Of a DNA stretch of 64,000 nt, positions 1 through 9,212 are shown one piece after another. The stretch comes from Celeribacter baekdonensis (GTDB lineage: Bacteria; Pseudomonadota; Alphaproteobacteria; Rhodobacterales; Rhodobacteraceae), in NCBI RefSeq assembly GCF_900102315.1, contig NZ_FNBL01000007.1:1-64000 (forward strand), written 5' to 3'. Within the stretch, counting starts at the first letter, position 1. Every line of letters begins with the position of its first letter. The notes under the pieces were generated by a model. It was not told the origin of the DNA, did no database searches, and saw only the letters and a program-made list of their open reading frames with translations. The translations under genes and the position numbers were made by a program.

Positions 1-83
1 TGACCTCCGTGTCCGGCGGCACCAAAGCGCTCGGCAACACCATTTCCGGCGATCTCGCAACACGCTCTGTTGTGGCTTACTAA
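1..83 (+). CDS. C-terminal end of a Flp/Fap-type pilin (partial)
   Basis: The window opens inside a reading frame (codons from position 3) that ends TSVSGGTKALGNTISGDLAT and a few more residues before TAA at 81-83. A small residue-rich tail with a GNTISG-like motif is usual at the C-terminus of Flp major pilins. A pilin is also the expected gene just upstream of cpaB in Tad loci. A strong terminator follows, which fits a highly expressed pilin transcribed separately from the assembly genes. Only about 26 residues are visible, so the identification rests mainly on context. Confidence 0.55.
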   Translation, partial: TSVSGGTKALGNTISGDLATRSVVAY

Positions 84-116
84 ACACTCTGGCCCTCGGG
101 CCATGGCGACAAAATC

Positions 117-150
117 AAAAGCCGCGCTCTGGGACAGGGCGCGGCTTTCC
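117..150 (+). terminator. Rho-independent terminator after the pilin gene
   Basis: AGCCGCGC at 120-127 pairs with GCGCGGCT at 139-146 around an 11-nt loop. A runs precede the stem and Ts follow it. It would separate the pilin transcript from the assembly operon. Confidence 0.75.
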
Positions 151-372
151 TATTGCGCAAAGTCGCGGCATGGATCTGCGCTTTGAACCTGCGCCTTGGT
201 AAAAAGACAACCCGGCCCTTTTACCCGCTTTGTCCCGAAACACGAAAAAATTCACATCCTCGCCGCCCCGCGATCACCAAAATGCCGCATTTGATCGGCA
301 CGGTGGCTGGATGGAGCATAAGGGGTGGCCGCTGAAAGCGACCTCAAACCCCGGAAGCAAAGGAAAGACATG

Positions 373-1218
373 ATGCGTATTATTTTCGGATTGGTTCTCG
401 TGATTGGGATCGGATTGGCCGGGTTCGCCGTCCATATGACCCGAGGATATATGTCCACCTATCAGGCCGAGTTGAACCGCGAAAAAGAGATGCGGGCCCA
501 GATGATCCAAACGGAGGAGATTTTTGTCACCTCTGCCTTGATCAACTTTGGCGACCCGATCACGCCAGAGATGGTCAAAAAGGTCAGATGGCCGGTCGAA
601 GCCATGCCCGAGGGTGTGTATCGCACCGAAGAAGACCTTTTCCCCGAAGGCCCGGATACGCCCCGCGTCGCTTTGCGTGCCATTGAGCCGATGGAACCGC
701 TGATGGCGGTCAAGTTGAGCGCCCCTGGCGAAGATGCCGGCGTGGCCACGCGCCTGTCGAAAGGGATGCGGGCTTTTGCGATCAAGGTGGACGTGTCGAC
801 AGGCGTCTCTGGTCTGCTGCGCCCAGGCGACCGTGTTGACATCTATTGGACCGGTCAATTGCCGGGGTCCAACTCAGACTCGACCAAATTGATCCTGACC
901 TCGATCCCGTTGGTGGCCGTTGATCAGACCGCAAATGGCGAACGCCAATCCTCCACCATCGCCCGCACCGTCACCGTCGAAGCCACCCCCACCCAAGTCG
1001 CAGGGCTGGCCACCGCTCAAAGCTCCGGCCGTTTGTCCCTCTCGCTGGTCGGACGCAATGACGATACGGTCGTCGGCGGCGTCGAAGTGGATCAGCGCAC
1101 GCTTTTGGGCATTGCTGAAGAACAGATCATTGCCGAAAAGCCGAAAGATCAGGTGTGCACGGTACGGACCCGCAAAGGCGCAGAGATCATCGAAATGCCG
1201 ATCCCCTGTTCAAACTGA
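373..1218 (+). CDS. cpaB: Flp pilus assembly protein CpaB (RcpC)
   Basis: Periplasmic or inner-membrane-anchored subunit of the Tad pilus machine, thought to help position the CpaC secretin. The protein (281 aa from this start) has one N-terminal membrane segment (about residues 2-22), a SAF-like domain (about 40-105) and the RcpC/CpaB domain (about 110-215, with the SGLLRPGDRVDIYW stretch). It has two cysteines near the C-terminus. The frame is open back to a GTG at 325, but ATG 373 is preferred: AAAGGA lies 8 nt upstream and the membrane segment then begins at once, as in relatives. ATG 370 is the other option. It is the first gene of the assembly cluster and is followed by its own terminator. 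Confidence 0.93.
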   Translation: MRIIFGLVLVIGIGLAGFAVHMTRGYMSTYQAELNREKEMRAQMIQTEEIFVTSALINFGDPITPEMVKKVRWPVEAMPEGVYRTEEDLFPEGPDTPRVALRAIEPMEPLMAVKLSAPGEDAGVATRLSKGMRAFAIKVDVSTGVSGLLRPGDRVDIYWTGQLPGSNSDSTKLILTSIPLVAVDQTANGERQSSTIARTVTVEATPTQVAGLATAQSSGRLSLSLVGRNDDTVVGGVEVDQRTLLGIAEEQIIAEKPKDQVCTVRTRKGAEIIEMPIPCSN

Positions 1219-1235
1219 TCAGGCAGCTCAAAAGA

Positions 1236-1268
1236 CCAAAGGCGGCGGGATACCCAGCCGCCTTTTTT
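1236..1268 (+). terminator. Rho-independent terminator after cpaB
   Basis: GGCGGC at 1241-1246 pairs with GCCGCC at 1257-1262, and a T6 run follows. It implies that cpaC and the genes after it have their own promoter in 1269-1439, or that read-through is partial. Confidence 0.75.
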
Positions 1269-1439
1269 CGGCACTTGCTCGATAACACTCACTATTTCAC
1301 ACAAACCTTGTGACTTATCCACATCACAAACAGCGTTCAACAGATTGATTCTTGCAAAAAAACGCAAATTAACACATGGTTCCCGCAAGTGGACCGAAAG
1401 AGTCCGATTTTGAGGCGTGGTCGACAGAGGCAGGATCAC

Positions 1440-2849
1440 ATGAAAATGTTGAATATGTTTAAGGCAGCCCTTTTGGGGTGTGCTGTTATCGGTGCAATGA
1501 CCCAAGGGGCTTTTGCAGACAAACTTCGTGTCATGACCGGCTCTCCCTCGGGCGTTCTAAACGTGCCCATGAACCGCGCGGTCGTGGTCGAAAGTGACGA
1601 ACCTTTCGCGGAAATTTCTGTGGCCAATGCCGAAATCGCGGATATCTCGACCCTCTCGGATCGCTCGATCTATGTGTTGGGCCGGTCTCCGGGGTTGACG
1701 ACCATGACGCTTTTGGGCCCGGACGGATCGCTGATCACCAACGTGCAAATTCAGGTGACCCCCGATGTCACCGAATTCAAAGAGCGTCTGCGTCAGATCA
1801 TGCCGAACGAAAAGATCGAAGTGCGCACGGCCAATGACGGCATCGTTTTGTCGGGCGTGATCACCTCGGTGACGATGATGGAGCGCGCGGTTGAGCTGGC
1901 CGAACGCTATGCGCCGGGTCGCGTGTCCAATCTGTTGAACATCGGCGGCACCCAACAGGTGATGTTGAAGGTGCGCTTTGCCGAAATGTCGCGCTCCGTG
2001 TCGAAAAATCTGTCCGCCTCGATCAATTCCATCGGCCCGAACATCGGCAGCAGCACGGGCACCTGGCTAAGTGCGGACAACACGCCGACCAAGATCACAG
2101 AGAACGGCGCGGTTATGGTCAAAGAAGGCACGCTTGGCGCGATGACCATCGGCGGCTCTATTGGTGGCACGGAATTGTCGATCCTGCTGGAAGCCATGGA
2201 AGAAAAAGGCGTCGTGCGCACCCTGGCCGAGCCCAACCTGACCGCGCTTTCAGGTCAACAGGCCAAATTTCTGGCCGGTGGCGAATATCCGATCCCGGTG
2301 TCGGACAATGACGGCATCTACATCGACTACAAACCCTTTGGTGTTGAACTTGAATTCATCCCGCGGGTGGTCAATGGCGACCAGATCAACCTTGAAATGC
2401 GCGCCGCCGTGTCGGGTGTGGACTCCACCGTCAACTATTCGGTCGATGGCTTTACCCTCAACTCCTTCAAACGCCGCGAAACCTCAACAACGGTCGAATT
2501 GCGCGATGGGCAGAGCTTTGCCATCGCTGGCCTGTTGCAAGACGATTTCGAAGATCTCGTCGGTCAGGTGCCATGGTTGGGTGACATCCCGGTTTTGGGG
2601 GCGCTGTTCCGCTCCACCGATTATTCGCGTCGTCAGTCTGAACTGGTGATCATCGTCACCGCCCATCTTGTCACCCCCGTCAACAGCATGGCCCTCGCGC
2701 TTCCGACAGACCGGGTCAAAATCCCGACCGAAAGCGATTTGTTCCTGTTTGGCAAAACCTTTGGCGGCACCTCGGCCCCCAAATCCGGCGCCGCCGCTGA
2801 AGTGGCAAAACAGGATTTCTCCGGGTCCTACGGCTATGTGATGGAGTAA
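1440..2849 (+). CDS. cpaC: Outer-membrane secretin CpaC (RcpA)
   Basis: Secretin that forms the outer-membrane pore through which the Flp pilus leaves the cell. From ATG 1440 (469 aa) the N-terminus is a clear signal peptide, MKMLNMFKAALLGCAV through GAFA, with cleavage near residue 27. It is followed by a pilus-type N domain (about 30-100), a short BON-like region (about 105-170) and the secretin core (about 240-410). VRTLAEPNLTALSGQQAKFL and the VPWLGDIPVLGALFRS motif are classic secretin signatures. The frame reads back to a GTG at 1389, but that would bury the signal peptide, and AGGCAGGA precedes ATG 1440. Four bases separate its stop from the OmpA-type gene, so the two are cotranscribed. 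Confidence 0.95.
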   Translation: MKMLNMFKAALLGCAVIGAMTQGAFADKLRVMTGSPSGVLNVPMNRAVVVESDEPFAEISVANAEIADISTLSDRSIYVLGRSPGLTTMTLLGPDGSLITNVQIQVTPDVTEFKERLRQIMPNEKIEVRTANDGIVLSGVITSVTMMERAVELAERYAPGRVSNLLNIGGTQQVMLKVRFAEMSRSVSKNLSASINSIGPNIGSSTGTWLSADNTPTKITENGAVMVKEGTLGAMTIGGSIGGTELSILLEAMEEKGVVRTLAEPNLTALSGQQAKFLAGGEYPIPVSDNDGIYIDYKPFGVELEFIPRVVNGDQINLEMRAAVSGVDSTVNYSVDGFTLNSFKRRETSTTVELRDGQSFAIAGLLQDDFEDLVGQVPWLGDIPVLGALFRSTDYSRRQSELVIIVTAHLVTPVNSMALALPTDRVKIPTESDLFLFGKTFGGTSAPKSGAAAEVAKQDFSGSYGYVME

Positions 2850-2853
2850 GAAC

Positions 2854-3519
2854 ATGCGCTTGACTGTAAAACTGACACTCGCGGGTTCTGCCCTTCTCGC
2901 CTTTGCTGCCTGTACCGATCAAAAAGCCTTTTCCTCTTGGTATCAAGAGGCCGGCGGCTATGTCGACGATGGCACCTTTGGCAATTCGACCATGAACAAC
3001 ACGCTCGTGCAAACCGGGCAACTCAGCTATGTGATTGATTTGAATGAACGCTTTGCCGCCGAAGTGCCGACAACCGTGAATTTCGAATTCAACTCGGCGA
3101 TCTTGGATGGCGCGGCGCGCGATGCAATCCGCAAACAGGCGCGTTATATGGCGCAATTCCCCGAAGTGCGATTCCGCGTCTATGGTCACACCGACCTTGT
3201 CGGCTCTGACGCCTACAACAAGTCACTCGGCCTCAGACGCGCCAAAGCCGTGGTCGCGGAACTCGCCCGCAACGGCATTTCGCGCGCGCGACTTGAGGCG
3301 ATGGTGTCTTATGGCGAAACCCAACCGCTGATCGTGACGCAGGACCCAGAGCGCAAGAACCGCCGCACTGTGACCGAAGTTTCTGGTTTTGTAGAAACTG
3401 CCAAACTGGTCATGGACAGCCGTTACGCCGAGATCATTCACCGCGAATATATCGAAAGCGCCACGGCACCGTCCGAACTGGTCGATTTCGGCGCGCGTGA
3501 AATCGACCCAGGTCAGTAA
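2854..3519 (+). CDS. OmpA-family lipoprotein of the Tad locus
   Basis: The 221-aa protein starts with a lipoprotein signal (MRLTVKLTLAGSALLAFAAC, lipobox LAFAAC with Cys at residue 20). It has a C-terminal OmpA domain from about residue 75 to 175. The domain shows VNFEFNSAILD, the VYGHTDLVGSDAYN peptidoglycan-binding core, and LGLRRAKAVVAELARNGI. The likely role is to tie the secretin complex to peptidoglycan. Its place between cpaC and cpaE is typical of Tad loci in this bacterial group. It overlaps neither neighbour, and a 209-bp gap follows. Confidence 0.88.
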   Translation: MRLTVKLTLAGSALLAFAACTDQKAFSSWYQEAGGYVDDGTFGNSTMNNTLVQTGQLSYVIDLNERFAAEVPTTVNFEFNSAILDGAARDAIRKQARYMAQFPEVRFRVYGHTDLVGSDAYNKSLGLRRAKAVVAELARNGISRARLEAMVSYGETQPLIVTQDPERKNRRTVTEVSGFVETAKLVMDSRYAEIIHREYIESATAPSELVDFGAREIDPGQ

Positions 3520-3728
3520 GCAATCGGCAACATCGTCCCGAATTAGCGAATTATTACGCGATTTCGGCCCTATTGTTGCCCCAGTTGCCCGGCATCTTAT
3601 CCTCAATGGGAGCAGTCTGTCCGACAATCGAGTCGGGCATACGCGCCAGAGGATCAGAGCCGGGCTTTTCACTTGAAAGATCTCGTCTCATGTGACGCTG
3701 GCGTTCTATAAAAGGACGCATAAAAGCA

Positions 3729-4982
3729 ATGACGAGTGAAACTGCATTGCACAACGACCCGGCCCCACTTGTGGCCTGTACCGTCAGCCGGGACGTGCAA
3801 AACTTCGATCTTTTGATCGAAGACATGGAAAGCGAACTGGGGGAATCCTGGGGCGATCTTTCCTTTGAGGATGCCAGACAGTTTTTCCGCCAGCCAGAAA
3901 GCGGCGGGTTGAAATTTGTCGCCATCGCCCTTGATCAAGAGGACGAAGGCCTTTTGGCCATGATCGCCGACTTGATCAAATCAGCGAAAATTCAAGGCGT
4001 TAAGGTCATCCTGATCGCCGACGAAGTCTCGCCGATGGCGCTGCACCAATTGTTGCAATTGGGGGCCGAAGATTTCATCCCCTACCCGCTTCCCGAAAAC
4101 GCGCTCCACGACGCTATCCTGCGCCTTGATGCCCCGCGCAAGGTCGCAGCCGTCGATTTTATCGACGCCACACGCCCCGCCCCCGCCGCGCCAAAAGGCG
4201 CCAATGGCATTGTCTTGCCGGTGCAATCCGTAGCCGGGGGTGCCGGGGCCTCGACCATCGCCGTAAACCTGGCGTGGGAATTGGCGAATATCGAAAAGAA
4301 AGGCCCGCAACCGCGCGTGCTGTTGATGGATTTCAACCTGCAATACGGTTCGGTCTCGACCTACCTCGACCTGCCACGCCGCGAGGCCGTGTATGAGCTT
4401 TTGTCCTCCACCGACATCATGGATGACGATGCCTTTAAGGGCGCGTTGATGAATTTCAACGATAAATTGTCGGTTCTCACCGCACCACCGGAAATCCTGC
4501 CGCTCGATTTCATTGAGGCGCAGGATGTGGAACGGCTTTTGGCCAAGGCGCGTGCGCTGTTTGATTATGTCGTGATCGACATGCCAACAGTGCTGGTGAG
4601 CTGGACCGAAACCGTGCTCAACGCCGCCGATTTTTACTTTGCCCCCTTTGAGTTGGACCTGCGCTCGGCCCAAAATATTTTGCGCCTACGCACCGCTTTG
4701 CGCGCCGAAGAATTGCCGTTTGAGAAACTGCGCTTCCTGCTCAACCGTGCGCCCAAAAGCATGGATCTTTCGGCCAAAGCGCGCACCAAACGCATGGCCG
4801 AGAACCTTGAGATTTCGGTGGATGTGCAATTCCCCGACGGCGGTCGCCCGGTGCGCGATTCCTGTGATCAGGGTCTGCCTTTGGGCATTGAAGCCACCAA
4901 GAACCCGCTGCGCAAAGAGATCCAAAAACTTGCCGCGTCCATTCACGCGCATCAAACCGAACAGCTTGAAGCTGCGGAATAA
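3729..4982 (+). CDS. cpaE: Pilus assembly ATPase CpaE (TadZ)
   Basis: MinD/ParA-type protein that places the Tad machine at the cell pole. The 417-aa chain has an N-terminal receiver-like domain (about 10-135) that lacks a full phospho-acceptor set. A linker rich in Ala/Pro follows, then a SIMIBI-type ATPase domain from about 157. The Walker A position reads AGGAGASTIA (residues 169-178): both the signature and the catalytic lysine of KGGxGKT are missing, as in other atypical TadZ proteins. VLLMDFNLQYGS and the YVVIDMP motif are retained. A 209-bp upstream gap may hold a promoter. cpaF follows closely. Confidence 0.92.
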   Translation: MTSETALHNDPAPLVACTVSRDVQNFDLLIEDMESELGESWGDLSFEDARQFFRQPESGGLKFVAIALDQEDEGLLAMIADLIKSAKIQGVKVILIADEVSPMALHQLLQLGAEDFIPYPLPENALHDAILRLDAPRKVAAVDFIDATRPAPAAPKGANGIVLPVQSVAGGAGASTIAVNLAWELANIEKKGPQPRVLLMDFNLQYGSVSTYLDLPRREAVYELLSSTDIMDDDAFKGALMNFNDKLSVLTAPPEILPLDFIEAQDVERLLAKARALFDYVVIDMPTVLVSWTETVLNAADFYFAPFELDLRSAQNILRLRTALRAEELPFEKLRFLLNRAPKSMDLSAKARTKRMAENLEISVDVQFPDGGRPVRDSCDQGLPLGIEATKNPLRKEIQKLAASIHAHQTEQLEAAE

Positions 4983-5017
4983 AAAACGCCCCCGCCGGGG
5001 CCTTGAGGAACGATCAG

Positions 5018-6487
5018 ATGTTTTCGAGATACAAAAAGTCCGAGACCCAAAAGGCCGAACTGGTTGCAAAATCGGTGGCCCAAACGCGCGCCGCCAAACC
5101 GTCCGATCCTGCCCCTGCCGCACCTGCGCCGAAAGAGGCCACAGTTTCCAAGTCCCTGCGTCGCGAATCCACCCAAGCCGCACAGGTCGTGCCGCAGGAC
5201 AAGGAACGCCGCCGCAAGGAACGCCTGAGCGACATCAAGGTCGAGATGCACAAGCGCCTGTTGGAAGACCTCAACCTGGGTGCCTTGGAAACCGCGGGTG
5301 AAAAGGAACTTCGGGCGGAAATCACTGAAATCACTGCGGAATTTTTGGCCGATCAGGGTTTGGTTCTGAACCGCGAAGAGCGCCTGTCACTCAATCAGGA
5401 CCTCTATGACGAGGTGCGCGGCCTCGGCCCGCTTGAAACGCTTTTGAAAGACGACACGGTCAACGATATTCTGGTCAACGGCCCGCAACAGATTTTCGTC
5501 GAACGCAACGGCAAGCTGATGCTGTCGGACGTCACGTTCAAAGACGAAAAGCACCTGTTGCGGATCATCGACAAAATCGTCTCCGCCGTGGGGCGCCGGG
5601 TCGATGAATCCAACCCCTATGTTGACGCCCGTCTCGCAGATGGGTCGCGTTTCAACGCCATGGTGCCGCCCGTGGCCGTGGACGGGTCGCTCGTCTCCAT
5701 TCGTAAGTTCAAAAAAGAAAAACTGGCGATTGACGATCTGGTCCGCTTTGGCGCGTTCACCGAAGAAATGGCCGCCTATCTTCAGGCCGCCGTCTCGACC
5801 CGCCTCAATGTCATCGTGTCAGGCGGGACGGGGTCGGGGAAAACCACCACGCTCAACGCGCTCTCCTCGTTCATCGACAATGACGAACGCATCCTGACCA
5901 TCGAGGACACCGCCGAACTTCAATTGCAACAGACCCATGTCGGTCGGATGGAAAGCCGTCCGGCCAACGTCGAGGGCAAAGGTGCCGTGACCCAGCGCGA
6001 CTGTCTGCGCAACGCTTTGCGGATGCGCCCGGACCGGATCATCGTCGGGGAAACCCGTGGCGAAGAGGTGATCGACATGTTGCAGGCGATGAACACCGGC
6101 CACGATGGGTCGATGACCACGATCCACGCCAACTCGGCGCGCGATGGTGTGTCGCGTCTGGAAAACATGATCGCCATGGCCGGGATCGAAATGCCGCTCA
6201 AGGCGGTGCGTTCGCAAATCTCTTCGGCTGTGAACCTGATCGTGCAGGCCTCGCGCCTACAAGACGGCTCACGCCGCATGGTTTCGATCACCGAGATCAC
6301 CGGGATGGAAGGCGATGTGATTTCCATGCAGGAAGTGTTCCGCTTTCAACGCACCGGGCTGACGCCAGACAATAAAATCATCGGCCACTTCACCGCAACC
6401 GGCGTGCGCAGCCACTTTTCCGAGCGCTTCCGCATGTGGGGCTATGATCTGCCGCATTCCATTTTTGAACCCACAACCCCCCGCTGA
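5018..6487 (+). CDS. cpaF: Tad secretion ATPase CpaF (TadA)
   Basis: Hexameric cytoplasmic ATPase of the type II/IV secretion superfamily that powers Flp pilus assembly. The protein (489 aa) has a charged, Ala/Pro-rich N-terminus (1-75), an N-terminal domain (80-240) and the motor domain. Walker A is [13 protein letters not shown] near 270. Asp and His boxes follow ([25 protein letters not shown]), with a Walker B region [14 protein letters not shown] between them. The frame is open to TTG 5003. ATG 5018 is chosen because AGGA sits 8 nt before it. Its position directly before tadB and tadC is the canonical Tad order. Confidence 0.95.
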   Translation: MFSRYKKSETQKAELVAKSVAQTRAAKPSDPAPAAPAPKEATVSKSLRRESTQAAQVVPQDKERRRKERLSDIKVEMHKRLLEDLNLGALETAGEKELRAEITEITAEFLADQGLVLNREERLSLNQDLYDEVRGLGPLETLLKDDTVNDILVNGPQQIFVERNGKLMLSDVTFKDEKHLLRIIDKIVSAVGRRVDESNPYVDARLADGSRFNAMVPPVAVDGSLVSIRKFKKEKLAIDDLVRFGAFTEEMAAYLQAAVSTRLNVIVSGGTGSGKTTTLNALSSFIDNDERILTIEDTAELQLQQTHVGRMESRPANVEGKGAVTQRDCLRNALRMRPDRIIVGETRGEEVIDMLQAMNTGHDGSMTTIHANSARDGVSRLENMIAMAGIEMPLKAVRSQISSAVNLIVQASRLQDGSRRMVSITEITGMEGDVISMQEVFRFQRTGLTPDNKIIGHFTATGVRSHFSERFRMWGYDLPHSIFEPTTPR

Positions 6488-6504
6488 TATAGGAGTTTGA
6501 CACC

Positions 6505-7476
6505 ATGGTCCTGTCCATAGAACCGCTCATCTACGGCGTCATTTTCATCGCCGTGCTCCTTTTGGTTGAGGGGATTTATCTGACGGTGTTCGGCAAATCC
6601 ATTTCGCTGAACTCCAAGGTGAACCGCCGTTTTGAGCTTTTGGAAAAAGGCACGGGCGACCGCGAAGCTGTGCTCAATCAACTGCGCAAAGAGATGGGTC
6701 AACACCTGCAATCGCGGCAAATCCCGCTTTATTCGATCCTGGCCGAAAAGGCCCAAAAGGCAAATATCGCCTTTTCGCCGCCGCAACTGATCATGCTGAT
6801 GGGCTTTTTGGGCATGGTCGCCTTTGTCGGTCTCTCGATCGGGACCGCGACCTCCGCACCGATCCGCGTCGCCGTGTCGGTCGCCATGGGGGTCGGCGGC
6901 GTGTTCGTTTGGATTCAAGGCAAGGCCAAAAAGCGCCTTGCCATGATCGAAGAGCAACTGCCCGATGCGGTCGAATTGATGGTGCGCTCCTTGCGTGTGG
7001 GCCACCCGTTTTCCAACGCCTTGACGATTGTCGCCAAAGAAGTGCCCGATCCTTTGGGCACCGAAATGGGCGTCATCGCGGATGAGTCCGCCTATGGGCG
7101 TGACGTTGGGGAAGCGCTCAAGGACATGGCCGAGCGGCTCGATATGCAGGATTTGCGTTTTTTGGCCGTCGCCGTGGCGATCCAACAGCAATCGGGCGGC
7201 AACTTGGCCGAGGTGCTCGAAGGTCTCTCGAAAGTGATCCGCTCGCGCTTCAAACTGTTCCGCCGGGTAAAAGCCATCACCGCCGAGGCGAAATGGTCGG
7301 GCAATTTCTTGTCGGCCTTCCCGGTCGGCGCGCTCATCCTGATCTCGGTGACCAAACCCACCTACTTTGACACCGTCAAAGACACTGCGGTCTTTATCCC
7401 CGCCTGTCTGGTCGTCGCGGGCTTTCTCATCGCCAATCTTTTCGTCATGCGTTCCCTTGTGAACATCAAGGTTTGA
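6505..7476 (+). CDS. tadB: Tad inner-membrane platform protein TadB
   Basis: One of two GspF-like inner-membrane proteins that form the platform on which CpaF acts. It is 323 aa, with membrane segments near residues 5-25, 95-115 and 125-140, a cytoplasmic T2SSF domain (about 155-285, ELMVRSLRVGHPFSNAL and QQQSGGNLAEVLEGLSKVIR) and two C-terminal segments (about 270-315). A TAGGAG ribosome site lies 9 nt before ATG. It is 17 bp from cpaF and 19 bp from tadC, so the three are one transcription unit. Confidence 0.93.
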   Translation: MVLSIEPLIYGVIFIAVLLLVEGIYLTVFGKSISLNSKVNRRFELLEKGTGDREAVLNQLRKEMGQHLQSRQIPLYSILAEKAQKANIAFSPPQLIMLMGFLGMVAFVGLSIGTATSAPIRVAVSVAMGVGGVFVWIQGKAKKRLAMIEEQLPDAVELMVRSLRVGHPFSNALTIVAKEVPDPLGTEMGVIADESAYGRDVGEALKDMAERLDMQDLRFLAVAVAIQQQSGGNLAEVLEGLSKVIRSRFKLFRRVKAITAEAKWSGNFLSAFPVGALILISVTKPTYFDTVKDTAVFIPACLVVAGFLIANLFVMRSLVNIKV

Positions 7477-7495
7477 CACGGACAGGACACAGATC

Positions 7496-8479
7496 ATGCA
7501 ACAGATTTTCACATCCATCCTCGGCGATCAACTTGGCCCTTTTGGTCCGCTGATCCTGATCGGCACCTTGGGGGCCGTGCTGATTTTGGTCGCCCTGCCG
7601 TCACTTTTGAAGAAAAAGAACGACCCGATGGATCGCCTGCGCGCGCAATCGGAGGCGGCCAAACCCAATGGCGGCAAAAAGGCTGCCAGACTGCGCACGG
7701 ACAACAGCAAGGGCGCGTCTCTGGCCAAATATTCCGCCTTTCTTGAACCACAAAACGAAGAAGAATATTCTGCCGCTCAGCTCAAGATGATCCAAGCCGG
7801 CTATCGTTCCAAAAACGCTGTGCGGATCTTTCACTTCTCGCAATTTGCCCTTGGCCTCGGCGCTTTGGCCTTTGGCGTGCTCTACGCCATGCTCAAATCC
7901 ACCCAACAGGACATGACGCCGAAATCCCTGATCCTGACCGTGCTTTTGCCCGCCTGTATCGGCTATATGGCGCCAAAATATTGGGTCACCCGCCGGATCG
8001 AAGCGCGCAAAGAGGAAATCATCAACGGCTTTCCTGATGCGCTCGATTTGATGCTGGTCTGTGTCGAAGCCGGGCAATCGCTTGACCAATCCATCATCCG
8101 GGTGGCCCGTGAAATCCGCTCCGGCTTTCCTGCGCTTGCAGATGAATTTGAAATTGTGTCCTATGAGATCAAAGCCGGTAAAGACAAATCCGTCGTGCTC
8201 AAAGACATGGCCGAACGCTGCGGTGTGGCCGATGTGGCCTCTTTCGTCACCGTCCTGATCCAGTCGCAACAATTCGGCACCTCGATCGCCGATGCGCTTC
8301 GAATTTATGCGGGAGAAATGCGGGATAAACGTGTGATGCGCGCCGAAGAGACCGCAAACAAGTTGCCTACCAAGATGACCCTTGCCACAATGATGTTGAC
8401 CGTGCCGCCACTGTTGATCATTTTGATCGGCCCGTCGGTCTATGACATCTACACGCTGCTCAACGAGACCGAATTCTGA
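7496..8479 (+). CDS. tadC: Tad inner-membrane platform protein TadC
   Basis: Second GspF-like platform subunit (327 aa) and partner of TadB. It has an N-terminal membrane segment (about 15-38), a basic cytoplasmic stretch, paired segments around residues 115-165, the T2SSF domain (about 180-300, with PDALDLMLVCVEAGQSLDQS) and a C-terminal segment (about 295-320). TadB and TadC are homologous; here they keep the usual order and near-equal length. The gene ends 37 bp before the first TPR lipoprotein gene. Confidence 0.93.
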   Translation: MQQIFTSILGDQLGPFGPLILIGTLGAVLILVALPSLLKKKNDPMDRLRAQSEAAKPNGGKKAARLRTDNSKGASLAKYSAFLEPQNEEEYSAAQLKMIQAGYRSKNAVRIFHFSQFALGLGALAFGVLYAMLKSTQQDMTPKSLILTVLLPACIGYMAPKYWVTRRIEARKEEIINGFPDALDLMLVCVEAGQSLDQSIIRVAREIRSGFPALADEFEIVSYEIKAGKDKSVVLKDMAERCGVADVASFVTVLIQSQQFGTSIADALRIYAGEMRDKRVMRAEETANKLPTKMTLATMMLTVPPLLIILIGPSVYDIYTLLNETEF

Positions 8480-8516
8480 TCTCGCCATAAAGCCGCCGCA
8501 ACCAATAAGGGACACC

Positions 8517-9125
8517 ATGTCTCACCGCTTTTCGCGTCGCCCCTTTCGGACACCGGGCGGCGCGCTCGCCATGCCCCTTCTGGCCGTCTCGCTGATCGCC
8601 GTGCTGTCCGCCTGTGGCACCGACGGCCTGAAACCTTTGAAAGACGCGGGTCCCTATGCCCCGGTCGGCGTCAAAACCTCTGAGGCCTCGGTTGACGGGC
8701 TTTTGGTTGGTCATCGCCTGATGGCGGCGGGCGAATATGAGTTGGCGCTCAAGGCCTATTACCGCGCCGCCGCCCACCAAGGCATGACCGTCGACACGCT
8801 CTCCGCCATTGGCTCCGCCAAACTGCGGCTGGGGCGTTTGGGGCAAGCCGAAAGCGATCTGCGCAAAGCCATCAAAATCGAAGATGACTTTGTGCCCGCC
8901 TGGAACAACCTCGGTGTCGTGTTGATGGAGACCGGCCAATATGGCGAAGCCGAGCGGGTGTTTCGCACCGCCTATGCGCTCGACAGTGGCCAATCTGCCG
9001 AAATTCGCGATAATTTACGCTTGGCGCTCGCAAAATTGGAAAATCCTGCGTATATTCCCGAGGATGAGAGCGATTTCGTCTTGGTGCGACGCGGGACAGG
9101 AGAGTATCTTATCCTTGCGCGTTAA
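8517..9125 (+). CDS. TPR lipoprotein, TadD-like (first copy)
   Basis: The 202-aa product has a long basic N-region and a lipobox (AVLSAC, Cys near residue 34). It is followed by three tetratricopeptide repeats, among them AWNNLGVVLMETGQYGEAERVF. TadD proteins are pilotin-like lipoproteins needed for secretin assembly. The frame extends back into tadC (ATG 8442). ATG 8517 is chosen because it follows AATAAGGGACACC and starts right before the signal peptide. A second TPR lipoprotein lies just downstream. Which of the two is functionally TadD cannot be told from sequence alone. Confidence 0.85.
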   Translation: MSHRFSRRPFRTPGGALAMPLLAVSLIAVLSACGTDGLKPLKDAGPYAPVGVKTSEASVDGLLVGHRLMAAGEYELALKAYYRAAAHQGMTVDTLSAIGSAKLRLGRLGQAESDLRKAIKIEDDFVPAWNNLGVVLMETGQYGEAERVFRTAYALDSGQSAEIRDNLRLALAKLENPAYIPEDESDFVLVRRGTGEYLILAR

Positions 9126-9212
9126 ACGGTGGGCCTGAGATCCGAAAACGGACCGGCCTGACAAAAACCGACAAGACGTAAGCAGAGCAGTTAAAAAGAG
9201 GTGGCAGGCACC